The notes beneath the pieces were generated by a model. The model ran no database searches. It saw only the letters and a list, made by a program, of their open reading frames with translations, and was not told the DNA's origin. From contig NW_019775619.1 in assembly GCF_001039355.2 (NCBI RefSeq), positions 183,001 through 214,129 of the forward strand: DNA of 31,129 bases, given 5' to 3'. Source of the DNA: Lingula anatina. Taxonomy: Eukaryota > Brachiopoda > Lingulata > Lingulida > Lingulidae. This document shows, in pieces, positions 9,763-17,780 of the stretch. The number at the start of each line of letters is the position of its first letter. Positions within the stretch are counted from its first letter, which is position 1. The position numbers and the translations under genes are program-made.

Positions 9763-12700
9763 TACACACACACACACACACATAACCAACATTCATGTAC
9801 ATGTTTCCAATTCTGAAATTTTAATGAAAAATATTACTAATTTTGTAATCCTTATTTGATATTTCAGAGGGAAGCTGTACTTTGACCAGTATCGGACTTG
9901 CTTCACCAAGTAAGTGAATAGTTTGAACTGTGCAGTAAATAGGTTATCTTTCATCATTAGTGTATTGATGTTAATTGATACCAATTGTTTTGCCTTGTCA
10001 TTTGGATGAGCTGTTCAAGCAGAGGACGGAATATTTTAGGGATAGACAATTAATCACTGGTTTTCAAGATATCATCTAATGCTAGTAACCTCTGTCAACA
10101 AATGTGTTAAGTTTTCATTGCATTGATTTGGCTTTTTGTCAGTAAAATATTTCAGTCAGTATTTTTTCTCTCTTCCAGCTATGGAATGAATGGTGTTCCT
10201 ATGCAGCTGTATAAACTGCCCCACTGTACCTCAGCACAGAAGATAGAAGAGGGCATCATATGTCAGTCCACTTTGGTAAGATGATGTTCATTCTGTGCTA
10301 AAACTTTCAGTGCACCAGAATCTGCAGGGGAATCTGTGGACGCAAAGCAGAAATTTTGTCAAGTAACAAAATATTATTGACCCAGGGGCGCCAGTATATC
10401 TGACAACATGAATTCTTGTAAGCAAGTTCAGTCTCTATTTCTACAACTCTATCAAGATCAGTAATAAGCAGTAGTTTTGATTAATTTCACACACACACAC
10501 ACACACATGCACGCACACAGGCATGCACGCACGCACACACACTTGTGCATGCACCCACATATACACTTTTGAAGCATAAAATTTGTCTTAAAATTATATT
10601 TCATATTAATTTGTAGATTTGATCTTAAGAGCAGCTGTTTCTTGATCTTAAAGCATACAAACCCTTTTTCCCTTCCTGTATGCTCATAAGCACAGATGTT
10701 CCCTATTTAGGTATAAAATTGTCTAAGAATTCATATTGATTTGTGCTATGTATTAACATATATCTCAGGAGGAGCTGTGTCTTGAACACAAGGGCTACAA
10801 ACCTGCCTTCCTGGCGCTGACTGCTGACAACTGGTTGGTAAGACATGACCTGGAGACGGGAGACAAACTGCAGGAGGTTTTCCTGTCCAACAAGTACAAG
10901 TTTAGGTAGTGACAGCTTATCATTTGATTGAATTAAATTGAACTATTGAATTACTGATTGAATTTTATCAAGTGATTAATCTATATATATATTTATTTAT
11001 TCATTTATTCATCAGTTAATTGAAAGAATATATAAATGTTTATATTAGTCTATTATTTATTTATTTATTTATTCTTATGATATTGAATGAAATTAGGTAA
11101 CTAGGTTGCACTCTGGTGATATTTTTACTCGCTCACTCAGCTCTGTGCATTAGATACACTTGGAATGCATACATGGTTTTAAAAAGAAGTCTCAAAGCAG
11201 GTTTATTTTGCAGACACCTGTCCTGGGAGTCCGACCTTTATACCATTGTTCTGCGCTCAACACACAGCAAATTAGCAAGTGTGGCCCGTCAGGTAAGTGC
11301 TACTTGATAACATACAGTAACATTTTATGAAAAGTTTGTACAAATTAATATTCAAATCACTTTTGCTTATATTTGAATCATTTCTGTTGGGTGATTTCTG
11401 TTATGGAAAAAGAGATTCTTGAATTGTAGTCATGATGGTAAAAAATAGACCTTTAGAACTTGAAAACAGGTCTGAATAAAGTCATTTATATCTTGGTTTT
11501 GGCAGTATAAAATAAATTTGGATGATGATGATGATGATGATGATGGATTTGGCAGACCTGGATGACTGGATGGGAGAGTGTTCAATTACCTGGAAATTAA
11601 GATTTGTGCCATGTACAGGTCTGATTCTCATGATTGTGTTTGTTGTGACAGGCAGGGTTCACACACTCTCCCCTGATGTCTCTGGCTGTGTTCACAGTCT
11701 TTCCTCTCAACATTGTGGCTGTAATGGAGGTCAGTAAGCAGGTGGGTAGCTGAAAATTATAAGATAAAAGAGATCAGTATTTCTCAGTCTGAATAATTGT
11801 CCAAACATGGTTGCAGTACATGAATGGTTACTATGCTTTGAAAGTTCTTAGATATAGATATATCTTTGTGAATTGTTTATACAATTTGTTCTCATTATAT
11901 ATAATATTTGCTTCAGTAAATTATTTGTGGTTAAAATTAAGAAATCTGTTCATTCCATCCTGCTCTGTTCTCTACTTTTTCTCTTTTGGAATTTTTGGAA
12001 TAGAAAATTCAAGATTTTAAAGATTCTCCACTCCAGTCCAAATTATACTATTTTCTAGGTGTTTGGTCATGATGTCACAGATGCTATGATATCTCAGGGA
12101 CTTCTAGTTGTCATGCACCAGGGTGGCGGAGTCAGATTGTACAGCTTTGAAACCGTCCTGCTGGAGGTAGAGTACTGGGGTTGGCCTGTCTTGCTTAAGA
12201 CTCCCTCTTTCATTATACTCTTAACCCCCCCTCTCTCTCTCACACACACACATACACACACACACACTTGTACACACACACATTCAGATACACTCATATA
12301 GAATGGTATTTTGCAAAATTGGTGCGACAAATCTTAACAGTTTACACATTTAATTTATTAAATAATTATGTATCTGCCACAGAGATGGCACAAGTAAATA
12401 AATGTACACATTTCCATGATTTAGTGTGTATGATTTTCCTGTTAATTATTAAACAAATGACCACAAGTAAAATCTCATTTTGGATCTAAACTGGTTCAAG
12501 ATACAGTCATTGTCTGAAATTAACAGACCTTCAGTCATGGTATACCTCAGGACTACATTCTCTATGGCTCTATTCCCATAGATTTTAGATCGATCTACCC
12601 CCGTGGGGAATCTCACTAGATTACTTTCAGATAATCCGACTTAAATGTCCGTCCCGCCTACTACAAGCTGTAAAGGGATAATTAACTTTCGTGTCCGCCC

Positions 12701-14182
12701 GGCTGACAGCTATTTAGCGTGAACCCCCAGGGAGTTAGGTCGATCTAAAGTAGGTCGATCTAATCTATGGAAATGGGGTGTATAACTATAATTGTCCTCT
12801 CCCCAGGGAAAACAATTTAACCTCAGCCTTCAGAGCACACATCCTGGTGGAAGAGGAAAGACAGGGTCTTACCCAGATGGTATACCATGCAATGTTAATC
12901 TGAAAGGTAGGAACATGTGTGTTATAGTTGTACAGTGGGTAACTTAGCTTAGAGGGCAGTTATAAACAGGTAACCAGAAGCTTTGCATTTCTTTGTGAAA
13001 ATGCTTATGCATTTTTCTGACACAGTTCATGCTGTTGTCTCAGAGATCGAGGTTGTAATAAATTTGAAGGTGATGAGCTTTTTTGATTTTATAATTTACT
13101 TCAAATTTGTTATCCATTGTTTCCTTGACTAATTATAAAAATATTTATTCATAATTTTTGAGGCATTTTAAACAGTTTTGCAGAAAAAAAAACAATTATT
13201 GTTCTAAAACTTTGGAATTACATTATTTTTAGCATAATATTCATGAAATATATATGTAGTGAAACCAAGAGCAAAGTTATTAACAAGCATACAAAGATAT
13301 ATTAAAAAAAAACATGGTATAGAAAACCACTAGTAAGGCAAACACAAACAACTGAGTAGATACAAAGTATTTTCTTTATTTAAAAATATTGATGTGTATT
13401 TCCACAGAGGCACCCCCTGTGTTGTTCCACGTGCGATGTTCGGAGCACAACCTACAGCTGGGTGGAATACCCTGGCATTACATGCTCTGCCCCCAGGGAC
13501 AGAGAGGCTTCTTCCACGTCTACTCCCTCGACAAACAGCACTTGGTAATTAAGATACAGATATGTTAGCAAATTCAAGAGTCAGGTGCATGGTTTAGTAA
13601 TGATCCGATGGGGAGAGTTGTGAATTTATAGATGATACACTAACTGTAATTTTAAGTCACAAATTCTTTAGATTAGAACATCTCTATTGAGCATTAGCAA
13701 CAAAATTGAAAATCAGGCTACCCTTTAGTTTTATTCTATCTGGTAAACACAGAATAATGTTTCTAAAAGATTTTTTTCCCCATTGGAAAGTTCAAGTCAT
13801 TATCATACATAAATGCTATATATTTGTTTGGGTATTTCGTTTTCAATATAAGAAGTTCCCATAAAAGTCAGTTAATCCACTTATCTGCTAAAATATTTCT
13901 GCAAAATTGTTATAATTAATGAGTTATAAGCACTATACCTCAATACCTAAATATCAATCTTTGAATAATACTATATAAAAAAAAAAAACACATGCACAGG
14001 CATTTTATTTGGCCATGAAAGTACAACTTCAGTAATTTTCTATTGGTCTCTGCAGGCTGAGGAGGGGGTCCTGGACATGGAGATCCTCTCTGTGGAACCT
14101 GACAAAGCTTTCTTCCATCCTGATGACTCAGGTAGAATTGTCCATGTAGGACCTAACCAGCTCAGGTGAGATAAAGGATGCC

Positions 14183-14257
<75 letters not shown>

Positions 14258-14445
14258 GCCACATACACACACATTCACTCAAACACATACACAAGAATGC
14301 ATATGTACACGCATGCGTGTATGCAAATTCATACAAGCATATGAACACATACACACACACACATACATACACACATTCACTCAGTTGTACACAAATATTA
14401 TACACACCAACATGCATGCACGCACACAGATATATGCACACCCAA

Positions 14446-14484
<39 letters not shown>

Positions 14485-16501
14485 TTGTACATGTATATAT
14501 ACCCTATTAATGTGAATGCTACCTCCTAATTTCAAACATTGCAGGGTGTTAAAACTCACCCCAGGTCACATGGCAGAGAGATCCCGGGTCACACGATGTT
14601 ACACCATCCATTCCAAGGATAATAAGACTGACAACCAGGTGCTGTAGATCTCAGTTCTTTATTTCCAGTGTGCTGTTGTTATGAAAGTGCAGTTAAAGAA
14701 TTTAAAAATTGATTAACTGTTAACATTAAGATTACCTAATTTACAAACAGTGACTGTCATTTACTTTGCTAATTGTATTCCAATTTATAGCTCTCATGTC
14801 ACATGAGCTGCAGACTTTGACCTAATGTTGACATTGTCCTCATTTATACATTGACCTTGATCTAAATAGATTCTTTTTTTAAAATAATTTTATTGACATC
14901 ACAAAACAAAACATACATTTTTCACACTAAACACATATTACAACATATATACAACAGACATAAACTAGCATACAGTAGACTCATTGGACAATAACAGCAC
15001 TTAAGAGGGGAGTGACAGAATACGTTGCACAAAATAACAATAGTAATAGTATATAATACCTGAATAAAGTTGCACATTACACAAACTGATTAACATATAT
15101 TTTAACATATAAACAAACAAACCAGCTTAAAAGCATATATGAGTCATATCAGTTTTTACTCATTACAAAACTAACATTTATAATATACCATAGTCACATT
15201 GGACACTTAACTCATTGACAATATACATTATTATGCCGATTGTCAGGACTAGCAGAAAGCATCACTTATATTGTCACACCGAGCAACTTACTACACATTA
15301 CAAACCAACATATAAAGGTACAATAGTACATAGTAAATGGATTCTATTCCAGGATGATTCAGTGACACTTACGTCCTCAGGGAGAGTGGTGAAGAAGAGA
15401 ATTAGTGAGGATATGTACTCTGACTGTATATTGGAGGTGAGAGGAGAGGAGTTTTGACACCTGCCCCCCCCTCCCCCCCCCAGCACCACGACCACTGAAG
15501 GGTCCTGAACTGTCATTAGTCATCACCTGTACTCTCCCTCAAAGATGGAATAGGATTTAAAAAAAATTTTAAATTTGCACAGCATTAAGCTGCAATCAAT
15601 GATACTAGGACATCTGTAGAATAATACATTTTACTTTACATTTTACTTTACTATTTAATTTATATGATTGTGGAATGAAAAGTTGAAGATATTCATCTTA
15701 CCTGACATTCAAAAGCAAAATTTACTATAAACACAACTCTGTGCTTGTTGAATATTATATTAGTTTCAAATATAACCATAAAAATTCAAATTGTAATGAA
15801 TATAATGATGTATATTTTCACAGACAATACAGTCAGTCAACTATGAAAATGACCTTGACCTACTTATTGTGACCTCTGTCCATCAAGATGATGAGGGTTT
15901 GAGTGGGCGTGTCTGTTTCCATGACAACCAGACTGGCAAACTGCTGAAAGAAGTCCTGCTGGAAGAACCTTGGAAAGAGGTGACCTGTTTTGAAAAAAAA
16001 AATGATGCAAAAAATATCTAAAAATATAAAAAAAATATTGTTACTTATGTACAAAGAGTGAGACATTAAGAATGAGAGATATTAAACCCTAGTCATAAAT
16101 CATAATAAATTGAAATAATTTTGTTTTGAATTAAAGTTAGAAATTAAACAACTGAAAAACACTTTTGCAAAATCTCACTGAATCATAATATTCAACATGA
16201 ATAAAGAAACCCACGCAATGTTAAAGCAAGCTTGATTGAACTCCATTTTTAAATATTCATAATTTACATTCTTTCTTTTTATTTCCAGTTCTGTGATCAT
16301 GTAATTGAGGTAGACATGGACACAATAGTTCACACAGTGAAAGGTCCAATGAGGCTGTTTGGTTGTTATATGTACAGACTGGTTAGAGACACTGCCGAGG
16401 ATGACGATAACAAAGATGATACGATAAAAACAAAACCAAAAAGAAATGTTGGGGTATCAAGGACTAGGCAAAGGACTAATTTACGAACCAGCTCTAGGTA
16501 G
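9198..16501 (+). CDS. DCAF17: DCAF17 orthologue, CUL4-DDB1 ubiquitin ligase substrate receptor, 15 coding exons
   Basis: DCAF17 is a proposed substrate receptor of the CUL4-DDB1 E3 ubiquitin ligase; in humans its loss causes Woodhouse-Sakati syndrome and the protein is reported as nucleolar. I joined 15 exons by GT-AG sites with matching phases: 9198-9296, 9600-9661, 9868-9909, 10179-10275, 10769-10905, 11214-11292, 11652-11741, 12059-12166, 12807-12906, 13408-13544, 14056-14165, 14545-14638, 15353-15436, 15824-15979, 16289-16501. The sum is 1608 nt, 535 residues, with no internal stop; human is about 520. Blocks matching the vertebrate protein include KLYFDQYR (56-63), ALTADNWL (116-123), LSWE (148-151), VTDAMISQG in exon 8, [16 protein letters not shown] (337-352), SSGRVVKK in exon 13 and FGCYMYRL (489-496). 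The ATG at 9198 follows an in-frame TGA at 9189. After residue 505 a Lys/Arg-rich tail goes beyond the human end. Identity is firm; exon 1 and the exon 12 donor are the weakest parts. Confidence 0.95.
9600..9661 (+). CDS. DCAF17: DCAF17 coding exon 2
   Basis: Reads [20 protein letters not shown] and matches the human STKFKNVW...PIAYE block. The acceptor is TTTTTAG and the donor GG|GTAAGT. The last two bases form codon 54 with the next exon. Confidence 0.92.
9691..9782. repeat. Compound CT/CA microsatellite, DCAF17 intron 2
   Basis: (CT)n to 9745, then (CA)n. It starts 29 bases past the exon 2 donor. On transcription it gives a long UC-rich tract close to a 5' splice site. Confidence 0.95.
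9868..9909 (+). CDS. DCAF17: DCAF17 coding exon 3
   Basis: A 42-nt exon reading [13 protein letters not shown], matching human GRIYFDNYRCC. The acceptor is TTTCAG and the donor AA|GTAAGT. Both flanking codons are split, and the phases fit exons 2 and 4. Confidence 0.93.
10179..10275 (+). CDS. DCAF17: DCAF17 coding exon 4
   Basis: Contains [18 protein letters not shown], aligned to human KLYEMPKCSKSEKIEDAL. The acceptor is TCTTCCAG and the donor TTG|GTAAGA. It ends in phase 0 after residue 100. Confidence 0.94.
10488..10563. repeat. CA-rich microsatellite, DCAF17 intron 4
   Basis: Imperfect (CA)n with GCATGCACGCACGCA interruptions, in the middle of a 493-bp intron. Confidence 0.9.
10769..10905 (+). 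CDS. DCAF17: DCAF17 coding exon 5
   Basis: Encodes residues 101-145 plus two bases. It carries [12 protein letters not shown] and [16 protein letters not shown], counterparts of human LIALTAHNWLLR and GKILEKIYLAPYCKFR. The acceptor is CTCAG and the donor AG|GTAGTG. Confidence 0.95.
11214..11292 (+). CDS. DCAF17: DCAF17 coding exon 6
   Basis: Reads [19 protein letters not shown] and ends ASVARQ, matching human YLSWDTPQEVIAVKS and GSAVARQ. The acceptor is TTTTGCAG and the donor CAG|GTAAGT. Phase 0 after residue 172. Confidence 0.95.
11522..11544. repeat. GAT trinucleotide repeat, DCAF17 intron 6
   Basis: About seven GAT units in a row, 108 bases before the exon 7 acceptor. They encode poly-Met in one frame only by chance. 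Confidence 0.85.
11652..11741 (+). CDS. DCAF17: DCAF17 coding exon 7
   Basis: A 90-nt symmetric exon of 30 residues, [20 protein letters not shown] to EVSKQ. It matches human AGIQQHVLLYLAVFRVLPFS to EINKK. The acceptor is TGACAG and the donor CAG|GTGGGT. Because it is phase 0 at both ends, skipping it would keep frame. Confidence 0.94.
12059..12166 (+). CDS. DCAF17: DCAF17 coding exon 8
   Basis: Encodes residues 203-238, with [20 protein letters not shown] and [10 protein letters not shown], matching human IFGNVTDATLSHGILIVMY and GLVRLYSFQTI. The acceptor is TTTTCTAG and the donor GAG|GTAGAG. A symmetric phase-0 exon. Confidence 0.95.
12230..12292. repeat. CT then CA microsatellite, DCAF17 intron 8
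   Basis: A short (CT)n followed by interrupted (CA)n, 63 bases past the exon 8 donor. Confidence 0.9.
12566..12780. mobile_element. MITE related to family A inside DCAF17 intron 8
   Basis: The termini GGCTCTATTCCCATAGATTT and the complement of ...TAATCTATGGAAATGGGGTG form an inverted repeat with GATCGATCTAC-type cores. The interior differs from the other copies, so this is a separate subfamily. TAT stands on both sides (12563-12565 and 12781-12783). The right end is 26 bases before the exon 9 acceptor junction. Confidence 0.6.
12807..12906 (+). CDS. DCAF17: DCAF17 coding exon 9
   Basis: The first half ([15 protein letters not shown]) is poorly conserved. The end, GIPCNVNLK, matches human GIPCNIKIT and fixes the frame. 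The acceptor is CTCTCCCCAG and the donor AAAG|GTAGGA, leaving one base of the next codon. The acceptor lies 26 bases past a MITE end at 12780. Confidence 0.9.
13408..13544 (+). CDS. DCAF17: DCAF17 coding exon 10
   Basis: Contains [19 protein letters not shown] followed by IPWHYMLCP, matching human MPPLLFEVSSLENAFQIGG and HPWHYIVTP, then GFFHVYSLD. The acceptor is TTTCCACAG and the donor TTG|GTAATT. Confidence 0.95.
14056..14165 (+). CDS. DCAF17: DCAF17 coding exon 11
   Basis: Carries the best-conserved block of the protein, [16 protein letters not shown], almost identical to human FHPDASGRIIHVGPNQ. The acceptor is CTCTGCAG and the donor CTCAG|GTGAGA. A 66-bp AT dinucleotide tract starts 23 bases past the donor. 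Confidence 0.96.
14189..14254. repeat. AT dinucleotide tract, DCAF17 intron 11
   Basis: About 33 uninterrupted AT units starting 23 bases after the exon 11 donor. Self-complementary, so able to extrude a cruciform in DNA or a hairpin in RNA. Confidence 0.95.
14260..14482. repeat. CA-rich satellite-like stretch, DCAF17 intron 11
   Basis: Degenerate CA repeats with CATACACACA and GCATGCACGCAC variants, ending in a pure (CA)n of about 33 bp. They produce long but meaningless His/Thr frames on both strands. Confidence 0.9.
14545..14638 (+). CDS. DCAF17: DCAF17 coding exon 12
   Basis: Starts RVLKLTPG, matching human KVLKLTEI, and continues through a variable hydrophilic stretch to KDNKTDNQ. The acceptor is CATTGCAG. 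The donor CAG|GTGCTG is weak, but it gives phase 0 and joins cleanly to exon 13. Reading on into the intron meets TAG after two codons. Confidence 0.9.
14874..15060 (-). repeat. Antisense retroelement-like 3' end in DCAF17 intron 12
   Basis: Read on the minus strand, the segment ends ...GATGTCAATAAAATTATTTT followed by seven A. That is a polyadenylation signal plus short tail, as in a retroposed 3' end. The body is AC-rich on the plus strand with no recognised reverse transcriptase, so the boundary at 15060 is arbitrary. Confidence 0.3.
15353..15436 (+). CDS. DCAF17: DCAF17 coding exon 13
   Basis: Encodes [20 protein letters not shown] and eight more residues, matching human ENVLTVTASGRVVKKSF. 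The acceptor is TATTCCAG and the donor GAG|GTGAGA. A symmetric 84-nt exon. Confidence 0.95.
15824..15979 (+). CDS. DCAF17: DCAF17 coding exon 14
   Basis: Reads [20 protein letters not shown] and continues to [13 protein letters not shown]. It matches human VDYEDELDLLSVVAVTQ and LLKSIPLVESWD. The acceptor is TTTTCACAG and the donor GAG|GTGACC. A symmetric 156-nt exon. Confidence 0.95.
16289..16501 (+). CDS. DCAF17: DCAF17 coding exon 15 with stop
   Basis: Encodes residues 466-535. [17 protein letters not shown] corresponds to the human C-terminus FSCYVYQMICDTGEEEE. The remaining 30 residues are basic ([15 protein letters not shown]) and go beyond the human end. The acceptor is TTTCCAG and the TAG stop is at 16499-16501. 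Confidence 0.94.
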   Translation, partial: FCDHVIEVDMDTIVHTVKGPMRLFGCYMYRLVRDTAEDDDNKDDTIKTKPKRNVGVSRTRQRTNLRTSSR

Positions 16502-16715
16502 CAAATGATGGATTTGAAATTGTTTTAGTATGTTAGCCTCATGGCAGAAACATATCAACTGTGAGATTTGGTCTCATTTCATTTAAAAAGTGCATTTTTC
16601 AGAGTTGCTAGCCTTACTGAACTAGTATCTATTTGAGTTGATTGAATTACCTTTGTCTATCTGGTTTATTAACTTCAGCCTATTAACTTTCTAGTATGGT
16701 GCTCTTGTTGTCTTA

Positions 16716-16972
16716 GGCTTCATTCACATGCAATGTCTATTTTCTAAATTCTATTTTCTATTCGCGGTATGTCTTATGATCACGGTCTGTGCCCTGAATA
16801 TCCCGCTGCGTAATTACTGGCAGCGCGAGCCAGTTACTATAAGTTACTATAAGTAACTGGCTCGCGCTGCAAGTAATTACGCGGCGGGATATTCAGTTCA
16901 CAGACCGTGATCATAAGATAGCGCGAATAGAAAATAGAATTTAGAAAATAGACATTGCATGTGAACGAAGCC
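16716..16972. mobile_element. Hairpin MITE, PIF/Harbinger-like, TTA target duplication
   Basis: A 257-bp near-perfect inverted repeat. It begins GGCTTCATTCACATGCAATG and ends with its complement ...GAACGAAGCC, with about 120-bp arms around a short ACTATAAGTTACTATAAGT-type loop. TTA flanks both sides (16713-16715 and 16973-16975). A 3-bp TTA duplication with GGC/GGG termini is typical of non-autonomous PIF/Harbinger elements. Arms differ at fewer than ten positions, so it is either young or conserved. It carries no coding sequence. It lies 214 bases past the DCAF17 stop, in the likely 3' UTR. Confidence 0.85.
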
Positions 16973-17477
16973 TTAATGACCAGTTAACTGAAAACTGAGG
17001 TGCAGAAAAACCCGTTTGCACAGTAGGTGTTTCTGCATACATTCAAAAAAGTTAACCTTTGATTATACCTCCATTTTCAGGAAGTCTTACAGATTTTTCA
17101 AGACCATGTTATCCATACGTTTACATATATTTTGAGCTGAAATATTGGCAACCTTGAACCTAAAATATTTTCTAAACACTGGCGTGACCAGTGTAAGTGA
17201 GGTTGCATTAGATATTTTATTTTTATTGTTTATATAAACGGCAGTTTCTAAGACAAAATAGGTTAATTGTTGTCTCATTCACAGTTATGCTAAAAATGTT
17301 GATCACGTGATCAGTAAGGTCTTTCAGTGAAGGGTTCAGCCATCTTGCATTGTAGGTAAAACATGTTCAATCTCTTTGAACCATTTAATTACATTTAACT
17401 TGCAATTTTCACCTTTTTCAAGCCACTACTCTGAAAACATCAAAATCGCGGGTGCGCTCTATGGTATTAATTCTATC

Positions 17478-17502
17478 AAAAAAAAAAAAAAAAAAAAAAA
17501 AA
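17478..17502. repeat. 25-base A homopolymer
   Basis: Preceded by no polyadenylation signal and flanked by unremarkable sequence. Possibly a retroposon tail, but no matching body was recognised upstream. Confidence 0.8.
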
Positions 17503-17780
17503 GGAGGTTATTAGTGCAGAACGTGGATTGCAAACGTGATGTCTTGGCCATTGCGTTAGAGAAGCAGAGTCTGCGTCACATCTAACACAATGTGGCTGTG
17601 TTTTGACCAGGTGTGTCGCACCAGTGCAATTATCAACACAAGTCTCTGTCACTGATCATGGACATACATAGCCACCTGTTCAAGGGAAATTTATACACTT
17701 CATTCATTTTGTGCATATAACATACAGTGTAATTTTATAATTGACATTATTTGCACGTCAAAGCTGATTAAAAAAATTGT

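Larger units (their letters stand above)
16502..17780 (+). other. Presumed DCAF17 3' UTR and downstream
   Basis: No AATAAA occurs before 19003. The nearest variants are TATAAA at 17233 and ATTAAA at 17765, so the transcript end is uncertain. The segment holds the hairpin MITE, a GATCACGTGATC palindrome (about 17303-17314) with an E-box core, and the 25-A run. Confidence 0.4.

Noticed and set aside
11522-11737. Frame starting with eight Met residues
   Set aside because: The Met run comes from the GAT repeat; only 11652-11741, in another frame, is real coding sequence.
14040-14510. Open frames of 150 and 110 residues on both strands
   Set aside because: They are translations of AT and CA repeats; the minus frame also runs antisense over DCAF17 exon 11.
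17376-17585. Frame with a poly-Lys run
   Set aside because: Created by the 25-A homopolymer; the flanks do not look coding.
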